Positions 1 to 8,241 of a stretch of 64,000 nucleotides of DNA are shown in pieces. The notes beneath the pieces are model-generated. The model was not told the DNA's origin. It was given only the letters and a program-made list of their open reading frames with translations, and ran no database searches. The stretch is from Streptomyces lunaelactis. GTDB lineage: Bacteria > Actinomycetota > Actinomycetes > Streptomycetales > Streptomycetaceae. Numbering within the stretch: the first letter of the stretch is position 1; each line of letters starts with the position of its first letter. The position numbers and the translations under genes are program-made. The stretch spans positions 62,001-126,000 of the forward strand of contig NZ_CP026305.1 in the NCBI RefSeq assembly GCF_003054555.1. Direction: 5' to 3'.

Positions 1-1478
1 CGCGCCCGCGCGGAACCCGCCCCCCGGTCGGCGCGTCGGCCTCGCAGTTGGCGGACCCCAGCGACCAGCAGGATGGCAGCGGTCAGCGCGCCGGACGAGA
101 ACAACTGGGTCCGGGCGCCGGCGTCGGTGCACATCAGCACCAGAACGCCCACCATGCCGACGAGCGCGACCCAGGTCAGCCAGGGGTACCCCCACATGCG
201 TACCGTCAGCTCCGTGCCGGGATCCCGCTCTGCCGCGCGACGGATGCGGAGTTGGGAGACGGCGATGGCGATCCACACCAGCAGAATGATGGCGCCGATG
301 GAGTTCAGCAGGAACGGCAGTACGCGATCCGGTGCAAAGAAGTTGAGCAGCACGGCGGCGAATCCGAAGGAGACCGAGGCCAGCACGGCACGTCTGGGGG
401 CTCCGGACCGGGCGAGCCGGAGCAGGGCGTGCGGGGCGTCACCGCGCTCTGCGAGCGAGAAGGCCATGCGCGAGGCGCCGTAGAGATTCGCGTTGAGCGC
501 GGACAGCAGCGAGGTAAGCACGACAGCGTTCATCAGCGAGGCAGAGCCAGGTACGCCGATGTGCTGCAGGACGCTGACGAACGGGCTGGTGGCCTCGGAG
601 GCGGAATCCCAGGGCAACAGCAGCACCATGAGCGCGATCGAACCGATGTAGAAGACGAGCAGCCGGACGATGACGGTACGGGTGGCCTTGCGGACTGCCT
701 CCGACGGGTTGTCGGACTCGGCGGCGGCGATCGTGACGAGCTCCATGCCGCCGAAGGAGAACACGACGGCCAGCAGGCCGGTCAGTACGCCTGCGACACC
801 GTGCGGCAGGAAGCCCCCGTGGCCGGTCAGATGGGTAAGCCCGACCGGGTCTGTATCGGGCAGCAGGCCGAACACCGCCAGGGATCCGAGGACCAGGAAG
901 CCGACGACAGCGGCGATCTTGATCGCACCGAACCAGAACTCGAACTCGCCGAAGGAGCCGACGGAACACAGGTTCACCCCGGTCAGGACGGCCATGAACA
1001 GCAGCACCCAGCCCCACTGGGGCACTGCTGGGAGCCAGCCGTGGGCGATGGTGGCCGCCGCAGTCGCCTCCGCCGCCACGACCACGACGAGGAGCCACCA
1101 GTAGAGCCAGCCGACGGTGAAGCCGGCCCAGCAGCCGAGCGCCTTCTCCGCGTACACGGAGAACGACCCGCTGCTGGGCTGCGCGACGGCCATCTCACCG
1201 AGCATGCGCATGATCAGCACCATGAGCAGGCCGGCGAGTGCGTAGGAGACCAGGATGCCGGGTCCGGCGGTCTGGATGCCAGCGCCGGAGCCCACGAAGA
1301 GGCCAGCGCCGATGGCACCGCTGATCGCCAGCATCGTGACGTGGCGCCCCCTGAGGCCTGTCCCGAGCCGGGGCGCCGTGTGCGAGGGGCCCGAAGCCCT
1401 CCGGGACGGGTCGGCCGGTGGTCCGAGGGGGTTCGGGAGGGTCGGTTTCGCGTTTTCGGCTGATCTGGGGAGTGTCAT
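1..1478 (-). CDS. APC-family amino acid permease (3' end off window)
   Basis: Reading on the minus strand from ATG at 1478 gives about 492 codons with no stop before the window edge, so the true end is missing or lies just outside. The start of the protein has the APC signature GAIGAGLFVGSG, followed by about twelve hydrophobic segments typical of AAT/GABA-permease-like transporters. Seen motifs such as FSFGGMELVTIAAAE match the family's conserved central loop. It probably imports an amino acid or amine across the cytoplasmic membrane. A copy of the palindromic MarR-type operator lies about 80 bases upstream (1557-1574), which ties it to the catabolic regulon to its right. The substrate cannot be read from sequence; an aromatic amino acid, or an amine made from one, would fit the neighbours. 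The RBS is weak, so the start is likely but not certain. Confidence 0.85.
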   Translation of the reverse strand, partial: MTLPRSAENAKPTLPNPLGPPADPSRRASGPSHTAPRLGTGLRGRHVTMLAISGAIGAGLFVGSGAGIQTAGPGILVSYALAGLLMVLIMRMLGEMAVAQPSSGSFSVYAEKALGCWAGFTVGWLYWWLLVVVVAAEATAAATIAHGWLPAVPQWGWVLLFMAVLTGVNLCSVGSFGEFEFWFGAIKIAAVVGFLVLGSLAVFGLLPDTDPVGLTHLTGHGGFLPHGVAGVLTGLLAVVFSFGGMELVTIAAAESDNPSEAVRKATRTVIVRLLVFYIGSIALMVLLLPWDSASEATSPFVSVLQHIGVPGSASLMNAVVLTSLLSALNANLYGASRMAFSLAERGDAPHALLRLARSGAPRRAVLASVSFGFAAVLLNFFAPDRVLPFLLNSIGAIILLVWIAIAVSQLRIRRAAERDPGTELTVRMWGYPWLTWVALVGMVGVLVLMCTDAGARTQLFSSGALTAAILLVAGVRQLRGRRADRGAGSARA

Positions 1479-1554
1479 GGTGCGTTCCGTTCGGTTCGGC
1501 GGGGAATGCGCAGCAGAGGAGTGCGGAGCAATACGCGGCCAGCCTGCACATGAA

Positions 1555-1576
1555 TATTGTTTGATGCCAAACAAAT
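1555..1576. promoter_or_regulatory. MarR-regulon operator 1 (permease promoter)
   Basis: TTGTTTG-ATGC-CAAACAA is a perfect 7-bp inverted repeat with a 4-bp centre, about 80 bases upstream of the permease start. It matches the shared core TTTGnnnnCAAAC found at six other places in the first 10 kb. Confidence 0.75.
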
Positions 1577-1632
1577 ACGAGATCACGCGGGCTCGGGAGC
1601 CTCGCGCCGGGGGCCCGGGGAGTGCGAGGCCG

Positions 1633-2985
1633 TCAGATCAGCTGGGCGTACTGGCGGAACTCCCAGTCGGTGACGTGCCGTTCGAAGCGGGCCAGCTCGT
1701 CCCGCTTGAATATCAGGAAGGCGTCGACGAAGGGCCTGCCGAGCACTTCTGTGAGTTCGACGTCGGCTTCCAGAGCGTCGAGTGCCTCACCGAGGCTCGT
1801 CGGCAGCTTCGGAGCGTTGGCGGGGTCGTAGCCGTAGCCGCCGGTTGAGGTGGGCGGCTCGGCCGCCGACCGGATCCCCAGTCCGACGGCGGCAACCAGT
1901 CCGGCGATGGCGAGGTACGGGTTCGCGGTGGCGTCGCCGAGGCGCATCTCCAGACGGGAGCCGCCGCCGCGCTCGGGCGGAATGCGCACCATGGCGCCGC
2001 GGTGGTCCAGGCCCCAGTCGATAAGCCACGGAGCCGTCGTGTCCGGGCCGAAGCGCTTGTAGGAGTTGACGGTCGGGTTGAACAGCGCGGCGAGCGCGGG
2101 GGCGTGGGCAAGCAGACCGGCGACGGCGTGGCGGGCCGCGACAGACAGGCCGGAGGGCTGCTCGGGCGCGTCGAAGACATTGCGGCCGTCGGTGTCGACC
2201 AGTGAGATGTGCAGGTGGAAGCCGGAACCACCGCCGTCGTTGAGGGGTTTGGCCATGAAGGTCGCCAAACGGCCCTCCGCGCGGGCGAGCTCCTTGACGG
2301 CGACCTTGAAGCGGAAGGCCCGGTCGGCGGCGTCCAGGGCCTCCGAATGGTCGAGGTTGATCTCGAACTGCCCACTGTCGTACTCCCGGTTGCCACCGGT
2401 CGCACCGATGCCGAGACCGTGCAGGTGGCGCAGCGTCCGGAGCAGGTGTCCGTCCGGGTCACCCTTGCGGCCGACGGTGTAGACGTTGCCGGGCGCGTCG
2501 GCGTAACGGCGCCAGCCGGTGGGCGAGCCCGGATCGGGGTCGAGCAGGACGTACTCCAGCTCGGGTCCCACCACCGGGACGAGGCCCTCGGCGGTCAGCG
2601 CCGCGGTGACCCGACGGAGCAGGTCGCGGGGCGACTCCGGGGCGGGCAGTCCGGTCGCAGGGTCGCGCGCGTCGCCGATGCACCAGGCCACGCCCGGTTC
2701 CCAGGGGAGCGGGACCAGGGTACTCAGGTCCGGCCGTACGGTGATGTCGGGCATGCCGGCGTCGAGGCCACCCGGGATGTCGGAGTGCTCACCCAGGGCG
2801 TCGGTGTGGTAGATCGCCCGGCAGAAGGCCAGACCGTGACCGGTCGCGTTGGGCAGGTGATGGAGGAGGATGTCCCGCCCGCGGTCGGCACCCATGAGGT
2901 CGGGGTAGATGATGCGCACGACGTCGATGCCCCGGGCGGCGAGGTCCTCGATCTGCTGGATCTGTTCGGAATGGTCAGTGCTCAC
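1633..2985 (-). CDS. Glutamine-synthetase-like gamma-glutamyl-amine ligase
   Basis: This 450-aa protein has the glutamine synthetase fold. The N-terminal beta-grasp region covers about residues 10-110 and the catalytic domain follows, with metal-binding glutamates in GPELEY and EYDSGQFEINLDH, the histidine in GSGFHLHISL, NSYKRFGP, and the substrate loop RIPPERGGGSRLEMR. Biosynthetic GlnA proteins are longer and carry an adenylylation site. This form resembles PuuA/GlnA3/GlnA4-type enzymes that join glutamate to an amine using ATP. GTG at 2985 is chosen because GAGGAG lies upstream; an in-frame ATG at 3057 would put the operator inside the gene. An operator copy at 3099-3118 sits about 115 bases upstream. 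The neighbouring amidotransferase-like hydrolase and aldehyde dehydrogenase fit a gamma-glutamyl-amine route. The amine is unknown. Confidence 0.85.
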   Translation of the reverse strand: MSTDHSEQIQQIEDLAARGIDVVRIIYPDLMGADRGRDILLHHLPNATGHGLAFCRAIYHTDALGEHSDIPGGLDAGMPDITVRPDLSTLVPLPWEPGVAWCIGDARDPATGLPAPESPRDLLRRVTAALTAEGLVPVVGPELEYVLLDPDPGSPTGWRRYADAPGNVYTVGRKGDPDGHLLRTLRHLHGLGIGATGGNREYDSGQFEINLDHSEALDAADRAFRFKVAVKELARAEGRLATFMAKPLNDGGGSGFHLHISLVDTDGRNVFDAPEQPSGLSVAARHAVAGLLAHAPALAALFNPTVNSYKRFGPDTTAPWLIDWGLDHRGAMVRIPPERGGGSRLEMRLGDATANPYLAIAGLVAAVGLGIRSAAEPPTSTGGYGYDPANAPKLPTSLGEALDALEADVELTEVLGRPFVDAFLIFKRDELARFERHVTDWEFRQYAQLI

Positions 2986-3098
2986 CGCGGGTCTCCTCGG
3001 GTACGGGCAAGGCATGGTGGCACGTGAGGGGTTCTCGCCCGTATCACCATGGTGCACATGCGCTGTGCGCCTGGGCGGCCCGTGGGACGCTCCAGGGA

Positions 3099-3118
3099 TT
3101 CATTTGAGGCCAAACGAT
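3099..3118. promoter_or_regulatory. MarR-regulon operator 2 (ligase promoter)
   Basis: ATTTG-AGGC-CAAACGAT lies between the divergent ligase and MarR genes. The right arm CAAACGAT matches the consensus exactly; the left arm keeps ATTTG. Confidence 0.8.
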
Positions 3119-3153
3119 ATGAGGGGTTCGGGGCGGCCACAAGGGTTGGGCCT

Positions 3154-3175
3154 AAAATTTGAGTGCAAACGAAAT
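3154..3175. promoter_or_regulatory. MarR-regulon operator 3 (MarR autoregulation)
   Basis: ATTTG-AGTG-CAAACGA lies about 40 bases upstream of the MarR start, where it could overlap that promoter. Autoregulation is usual in this family. Confidence 0.8.
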
Positions 3176-3215
3176 ATCGGGACGGCACGCCGCCCCGACG
3201 ACCGAGAGGGAGTCC

Positions 3216-3788
3216 ATGGCCGGCCATCGATCCATCGCCGAGACCGAGAAGGCGGTCCAGGCGAAACTGGGGACCTTCCAGCTGAAGCGCGAGCAGATGG
3301 CGGCCATCGCCAACATCCACCGCGCGGCTGCCGCCGTGCGCCAGCATCTGGAGAACTCGGTACTGCGGCCCGCCGAGGTGACCTGGACCGGATTCGTCGT
3401 GCTGTGGGTCCTGTGGATCTGGGGCGAGACGGAGACCCGGCACGTGGCGGAGGAGGCCGGCATCACCAAAGGCACCCTCACCGGCGTCGCCCGCACCCTG
3501 GAGTCCAGGGGCCTGGTGTCCCGCAACACCCACCCCGAAGACGGCAGGCGGGCGCTGCTCGCACTGACCCCGGAAGGGGAGGCGGTCATGGAGCAGCTGT
3601 TCCCGGCGTTCAACGAGGAGGAGGCCTTCGTCGCCTCGAAGCTCGACCCCGACGAGTGCCTGCGGCTCGCGGACGGCCTGCGCGCCATCGTCGCACAGCT
3701 CGAGGAGCACGGGGAGGAGCGCCGCCAGGAACTGCTCTCGGGGTCGGATCTCGCACCGCGGCGTTCAGGGCGGCGCCCGAAGGCCTGA
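3216..3788 (+). CDS. MarR-family transcriptional regulator
   Basis: This is a 190-aa MarR-type winged-helix protein. The core runs from about residue 50 to 140: VTWTGFVVLWVLWIWGETET, then ITKGTLTGVARTLESRGLV as the recognition helix, then the wing HPEDGRRALLALTPEG. These match the MarR pattern. ATG at 3216 is chosen because of the purine-rich GAGAGGGAG just upstream; an in-frame start farther up would overlap the operator. It lies divergent from the gamma-glutamyl ligase. The seven palindromes TTTGnnnnCAAAC near it are the obvious candidates for its binding sites. MarR regulators of homoprotocatechuate pathways (HpaR) release DNA on binding the aromatic substrate, which is a plausible but unproven mode here. 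Confidence 0.9.
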   Translation: MAGHRSIAETEKAVQAKLGTFQLKREQMAAIANIHRAAAAVRQHLENSVLRPAEVTWTGFVVLWVLWIWGETETRHVAEEAGITKGTLTGVARTLESRGLVSRNTHPEDGRRALLALTPEGEAVMEQLFPAFNEEEAFVASKLDPDECLRLADGLRAIVAQLEEHGEERRQELLSGSDLAPRRSGRRPKA

Positions 3789-3824
3789 TCCGCCCCAGCA
3801 CCCCCCGATCCCGACTCGACCGCT

Positions 3825-3862
3825 TGGCGGCCCGGCGTTCCCGCCGGGCCGCCAGGCGTTTT
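3825..3862 (+). terminator. Rho-independent terminator after marR
   Basis: TGGCGGCCCGGCG and CGCCGGGCCGCCA form a perfect 13-bp stem with a TTCC loop, followed by GGCGTTTTCT. It ends the MarR transcript before the next operator and gene. Confidence 0.85.
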
Positions 3863-3935
3863 CTCGCGGATACGCGGCACTCCGAGCAACTCATACACCA
3901 CGGAGGGACTTGCGGGAAGGGCACCCCACAGGCTT

Positions 3936-3955
3936 ATCGTATGGACCCAAACGAT
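3936..3955. promoter_or_regulatory. MarR-regulon operator 4
   Basis: ATCGTATG-GACC-CAAACGAT has one mismatch from a perfect 8-bp inverted repeat. It lies about 32 bases before the acetoacetate-decarboxylase-like gene and shows the full 20-bp extent of the consensus. Confidence 0.8.
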
Positions 3956-3986
3956 TCACGATCGCAGCCTCACCGAAGGAGGCGCC

Positions 3987-4793
3987 ATGGCCGGCGTCCG
4001 CGGATACTTCCACCCCAAGACCGCCACCGGCGGGTCTTCGCTCATCCCCTCTCCCCCGTGGCACTACTCCGGCGACCTGGTCACCGTGGAGTACCGGACG
4101 GACCCGGCACGGGTCGCCGAGCTGTTGCCGGAGCCGCTCGCACTCGCCGACGAGGACCCTGGCGCCGTGGCCCTGATCTGGGCGGACTGGCAGTCCTGCG
4201 GCAGCTCGAAGGAGGAACTGCTGGACCCGGTGCGCGCTCAGTACAAGGAGGCCTTCGCGGTGGTGCGCTGCTCGTACCGTGGCAAGACCTACTCCCGCTG
4301 TGTGTACATCTGGGTCGACAAGGACTTCGCCATCGCTCGGGGCTTCCACCAGGGCTACCCGAAGAAGCTCGGCTCGATTCACATGACCCGACCGCACCCC
4401 TATGGTCCCGCGCCGCGGATCGAGGCTGGCGCGTCCTTCGGCGCCACGCTCGCCGCCGCCGACCGCCGGCTGGCCGAGGCAGTGATCACCCTGCGCGAGC
4501 CCGCCGAGACCAACGGCTTCGTGAACGGCCATCCGATGGCCCATCACCGCTGGCTGCCCTCGATCGAGAAGGGCAAGAGACTGGCGCTGGACGAGCTGAT
4601 CGAAACCGGTTCGGCGTCCTTCGAGGCCGGTCAGCCGTGGTCCGCCGACGCGGAGCTAGCCCTGTTTGAAGCCCCGACCGAGGAACTGGCGCGGCTGGAG
4701 GTGCACGAGCTGATCGGCGCCTACTACCGGCAGGTGGGGGTGTCCTGGGACGGCGGCACGCTGCTGGAGACCGGCACCTCGGGCGCCGAGTAG
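3987..4793 (+). CDS. Acetoacetate decarboxylase-superfamily protein
   Basis: A 268-aa protein of the acetoacetate decarboxylase fold. The motif GYPKKLGSIH near residue 130 contains the lysine that forms the Schiff base in true decarboxylases. The ATG is preceded by GAAGGAGG. Superfamily members also include aldolases, dehydratases and other enzymes acting on 2- or 3-oxo acids, so the exact reaction cannot be assigned. The promoter carries an operator of the MarR regulon, and so the protein probably acts in the same catabolic pathway, perhaps on a ring-cleavage product or a keto acid. It ends before a strong bidirectional terminator. Confidence 0.8.
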   Translation: MAGVRGYFHPKTATGGSSLIPSPPWHYSGDLVTVEYRTDPARVAELLPEPLALADEDPGAVALIWADWQSCGSSKEELLDPVRAQYKEAFAVVRCSYRGKTYSRCVYIWVDKDFAIARGFHQGYPKKLGSIHMTRPHPYGPAPRIEAGASFGATLAAADRRLAEAVITLREPAETNGFVNGHPMAHHRWLPSIEKGKRLALDELIETGSASFEAGQPWSADAELALFEAPTEELARLEVHELIGAYYRQVGVSWDGGTLLETGTSGAE

Positions 4794-4806
4794 CAGCGCC
4801 GTGTCA

Positions 4807-4846
4807 CTCGCCGCGTACGGCCCCGTGGGCGGCCGTACGCGGCGAG
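4807..4846. terminator. Bidirectional terminator between convergent genes
   Basis: CTCGCCGCGTACGGCC and GGCCGTACGCGGCGAG form a perfect 16-bp stem with an 8-base loop. It lies between the ends of the decarboxylase-like gene and the phosphatase gene. Confidence 0.85.
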
Positions 4847-4858
4847 CGGCAGCGGCAC

Positions 4859-7399
4859 TCACAGCAGTTCGCTCCAGTCGTCGTCCCCGAAGGCCGCCTC
4901 CACGCCGTCTTCACCGAAGGCCCCCTCGCCGCCCGAGAACGGCTGCTCGGCCCAGATGGTCTTGCCGCGGGCGTGGTAGCGGGTACCCCACAGCCGCGTG
5001 ATCTTGGCGACCATGAGCAGTCCGCGGCCTCCTTCGTCGGTCTCGTGGGCGCGTCGGACATGCGGCGACGTACTGCTGCCGTCGGAGACCTCGCAGATCA
5101 GGTTGCGGTCGCGGATCATGCGCAGCCGGATGGGTTCCGTGCCGTAGCGGATGGCGTTGGTGACGAGTTCACTGACCACGATTTCGGTGGTGAACTGCAG
5201 GTTCTCCAGGCCCCATTCGGCCAGTTTCCGGCTCGCGAGGCCGCGTGTCCGACCCACCGCCTCGGGGTCGGCGGGCACGTCCCAGGTGACGTGCTGGTCC
5301 GAGTCCAGTCCATGCACGCGCACCGCCAGGAGGGCGACGTCGTCGTCCGGCCGGGTCGCCGGCAGCCGGCCGATCATCCGGTCGCAGAGGGCGTCGAGTC
5401 CGCCTCCGGGTGGTGAGGGGGCGGCCGATGTCCCGAGCGTGGCGTCGGAGAGGGCCTGGCACAGTGGCCCCGGTTCCGCGTCGGTGCTGCCCTCCCGGGG
5501 CCGCACCAGGCCCTCGGTGTAGAGGAGGAGCAGGTCCCCGTCGTCCAGGATCACCTCGCCGCTCTCGAACAGGGCCCCGCCGAGGCCGAGGGGAGGTCCG
5601 CCGGGCAGATCGAGCATCTCGACCTGGCCGTCGGCCGTGGCCCGAGCGGGTGGTGGATGCCCCGCGCGTGCCACGTGGCACATCCGGGACACCGGGTCGA
5701 AGACGACGTACACGCAGGTCGTGCCGGCCGCTCCACCCGCGAGCGCGTCGCCGCGCTCCCCGTACTCGTCACGGAAGCGTTTGACCTGGTCGTCGAGGTG
5801 CGTGAGCACTTCCTCGGGTGAGAGGTCGAGGTCCGCGAGTGTCCGCACGGCGGTACGCAGCCGGCCCATGGTCACCGCCGCGTGCAGACCCGGTCCCGGC
5901 ACCTCTCCCACCACCAGCGCCACCCGGGCGCCCGACAGCGGTATCACGTCGAACCAGGCGCCCCCCAGCTCCGGCCGGCCGTCGGCCGGAAGGCGACGGG
6001 GAACCACCTCCACGGCTCCAAGGGCCGGCAGGTCCAACCGTGGGAGCAGGCTCCGTTGCAGCGCCAGCGCGGTCGTCCGCTCCCGGGCGTAGCGACGGGC
6101 GTTGTCGATGCAGACGGCGGCACGGGCCACGATCTCCTGGGCCAGCAGCACGTCGTCCGCGTCGAACGCGTGGGTGTGCCAGGTGCGGACGAACTCCACT
6201 GTGCCCAGTACGACGCCTCTCGCCGACAGCGGCACCAGCAGCCAGGAGCGGGCGTCGCCCTCGCGCGGCGCGGAGGCCGCGCGGGGATCGCTGCGCTCCA
6301 GGTCGGCCGCCAGTTGCTCACGCGTCAGCAGGAGGGGTTCGCCCTCCGCCATGACCCGGGTGAACAGGGCGTCGGCGCCCGGGGTGGAGGGTTCGACGGC
6401 CCCTGCCACCGCACCCTGCGGGCCGGTGGCGACAGCCGCCCGGCGCAGCGGCAATGCCTCGCCGGCCGGACCGGGCACCTGTTCCTGGCCGCCCGGCACG
6501 GGGTCCAACAGACTGACGCCCGCGTGGTCGGCGAAGACGGGGACCGCCACCTCGCATAGTTCCTGAGCGGTCCGCAGCGCATCGAGGGTTGTCCCGACCT
6601 GTGTGCTCGCCTCGTTCACGAGCGCCAGCCGCTCCCGGGCCCGGACCCGCTCGGTCACATCGACCACCGCATGGGCCAGCGCGATCACCTCCCCCGCGTT
6701 GCCGCGCAGCGGGAGGATGGACTCCGACCACACGTGTTCCCGGCCGGGGTCGGCGGGGGTGTGGCCGTGTACCTCAGTCCGGAACAGGGGTTCGCCGCTC
6801 TGCAGAACCTGTCGCTGCCGCGCCTCGAAGGCGTCCATGTCCATCAGTCCGGCAGGCGCGACCTCGGCCATCGTGCGCCCGGTGAAGTCCGCCCCGGCGA
6901 ATCCGGTGGTCCGCCGCTGCGTGTCGTTCTGTGCCACGAAGCGGAGCTGCCGGTCGAAGACGTCGATGAGGAAAGGCGATTCGGCGAACAGGCCCCGCAG
7001 CAGCGCCGCCCCGAGTTCCTCCCGCCGTGCGGTCTCGGCGTCCGTCGCGCGGATCAGCCACTGCCGCTCACCGGCCGGGGACACCAGGAGATGCGCCCGC
7101 AGAGCGACCACGACGCCGTGTCCGCTCCGGTGACGCAGAACCGCCTGCCCGATCTCGATCACATCGCCTCTCCCCCACCGGTCGGCGAGTGCGTCGGCTT
7201 CCGGGCCGGAGTGCAGCAGATCGCCGCCGTGACACCCTCGTACCTCAGGCGCCGTGTATCCCAGCAGGCGCTCCGCCCCCGGGCTCCAGGCCGTCAGCAC
7301 ACCCCGCTCATCGAGAACGGCGTACGTCTCGTCGCCGGGCTCCGGCAGTACGCCGGCGGCATCGTGATATTCCGGGTCGTGAAATCGCGGGTCGTACAT
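4859..7399 (-). CDS. PAS-GAF-SpoIIE phosphatase with HATPase domain
   Basis: This 846-aa protein joins two PAS sensor domains (about residues 20-130 and 140-250), a GAF domain (about 265-430), a PP2C/SpoIIE phosphatase domain (about 455-665) and a C-terminal histidine-kinase-like ATPase (about 705-820). The ATPase part shows VVSELVTNAIRYG and DEGGRGLLMV, the N and G boxes of anti-sigma kinases of the RsbW type. Streptomyces carries many such proteins. They dephosphorylate anti-anti-sigma factors and can phosphorylate them, adjusting sigma-factor stress or development responses. No signal peptide or membrane segment is seen, so it is probably cytoplasmic. No copy of the MarR operator lies at its promoter, so it is probably not part of the catabolic regulon around it. 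Confidence 0.92.
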   Translation of the reverse strand: MYDPRFHDPEYHDAAGVLPEPGDETYAVLDERGVLTAWSPGAERLLGYTAPEVRGCHGGDLLHSGPEADALADRWGRGDVIEIGQAVLRHRSGHGVVVALRAHLLVSPAGERQWLIRATDAETARREELGAALLRGLFAESPFLIDVFDRQLRFVAQNDTQRRTTGFAGADFTGRTMAEVAPAGLMDMDAFEARQRQVLQSGEPLFRTEVHGHTPADPGREHVWSESILPLRGNAGEVIALAHAVVDVTERVRARERLALVNEASTQVGTTLDALRTAQELCEVAVPVFADHAGVSLLDPVPGGQEQVPGPAGEALPLRRAAVATGPQGAVAGAVEPSTPGADALFTRVMAEGEPLLLTREQLAADLERSDPRAASAPREGDARSWLLVPLSARGVVLGTVEFVRTWHTHAFDADDVLLAQEIVARAAVCIDNARRYARERTTALALQRSLLPRLDLPALGAVEVVPRRLPADGRPELGGAWFDVIPLSGARVALVVGEVPGPGLHAAVTMGRLRTAVRTLADLDLSPEEVLTHLDDQVKRFRDEYGERGDALAGGAAGTTCVYVVFDPVSRMCHVARAGHPPPARATADGQVEMLDLPGGPPLGLGGALFESGEVILDDGDLLLLYTEGLVRPREGSTDAEPGPLCQALSDATLGTSAAPSPPGGGLDALCDRMIGRLPATRPDDDVALLAVRVHGLDSDQHVTWDVPADPEAVGRTRGLASRKLAEWGLENLQFTTEIVVSELVTNAIRYGTEPIRLRMIRDRNLICEVSDGSSTSPHVRRAHETDEGGRGLLMVAKITRLWGTRYHARGKTIWAEQPFSGGEGAFGEDGVEAAFGDDDWSELL

Positions 7400-7470
7400 C
7401 GCAGCGCCCTAACTTCTGCGTGTGCGGGACACGTGTCCGTGGACGCGTGGCCCCTGTCACCGGTGTCCTT

Positions 7471-8241
7471 TCATTCGCGGTCGGGAGCCGCGTGCGGGTC
7501 CCGTACCGGCGACACCGGTCTGTGTCCTTCCTCGACGAGTGCCTCGAACAGCGCCCGGCTCGTCGCGTCCTCCGCGGTGGTGTCCTCGGGATGCCACTGG
7601 ACGGCGAGCAGCCAGCCCGGCGCACCCGGTCGCTCCACGGCCTCCACGGTGCCGTCCGCCGCCCGCGCGGTGACGGTGAGGCCGCGGCCGAGCCGGTCCA
7701 CGCACTGATGGTGGTAGCAGGACACGTCGATCTTGTCGTCGGCGTCGGCGGTGAGCCCGGCCAGCAGCGAGCCCGGTGCCACGGTGACGGGGTGGGTCAG
7801 GTGGCGGTGCTCGGTGGCCGGTCCGCCCATGTCCTGGTGCAGGGTGCCGCCCAGGACGGTGTTGACGATCTGGAGTCCCCGGCACAGGGCGAGCGTCGGC
7901 AGTGCGGTGTCCAGCGCGTGGCGGGCGAGCGCGAGGTCGAAGCCGTCCTGCTCGTGGTCCACGTCGTAGACATCCGGGTGCGCGTCCTCTGCGCTGTACC
8001 GATGCGGGGAGATGTCGCCGCCGCCGGGGAGCAGCAGCGCGTCGCAGCGCCGGAGGCGCCGGGCGACCTCGGCGGGGTCGGCCCGGCCGCCGGGGGCGCG
8101 GGGGTGCATCGTGAACGGCTCGCCGCCCGCCTCATAGACGGCTTCGAGCAGGGCGCGCGCGTTGACCTCGGCGGCGTAGCGGAGAGCGGACGCGGAGGCG
8201 GCGAGGCGGGCCGGTACGGCGATGAGCGGGCGGTAGGTCAC
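7471..8241 (-). CDS. Class I glutamine amidotransferase-type gamma-glutamyl hydrolase
   Basis: A 256-aa peptidase C26 family protein like PuuD, which releases glutamate from gamma-glutamyl-GABA. The nucleophile is the cysteine in LALCRGLQIVN and the catalytic histidine lies in AVQWHPED. LLPGGGDISP near the start is typical. GTG at 8241 is chosen because it overlaps the stop codon of the upstream dehydrogenase (GTGA), implying translational coupling; the frame is also open farther upstream inside that gene, but no family homology lies there. With the gamma-glutamyl ligase at 1633-2985 it would form the first and last steps of a glutamylation-based amine pathway. It is inferred to act in the cytoplasm. 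Confidence 0.88.
   Translation of the reverse strand: MTYRPLIAVPARLAASASALRYAAEVNARALLEAVYEAGGEPFTMHPRAPGGRADPAEVARRLRRCDALLLPGGGDISPHRYSAEDAHPDVYDVDHEQDGFDLALARHALDTALPTLALCRGLQIVNTVLGGTLHQDMGGPATEHRHLTHPVTVAPGSLLAGLTADADDKIDVSCYHHQCVDRLGRGLTVTARAADGTVEAVERPGAPGWLLAVQWHPEDTTAEDATSRALFEALVEEGHRPVSPVRDPHAAPDRE

Noticed and set aside
48..4669. Long plus-strand frames over the permease, ligase and MarR genes
   Set aside because: Their products are low-complexity Arg/Gly/Ala-rich sequences without motifs, while the other frames encode recognised families.
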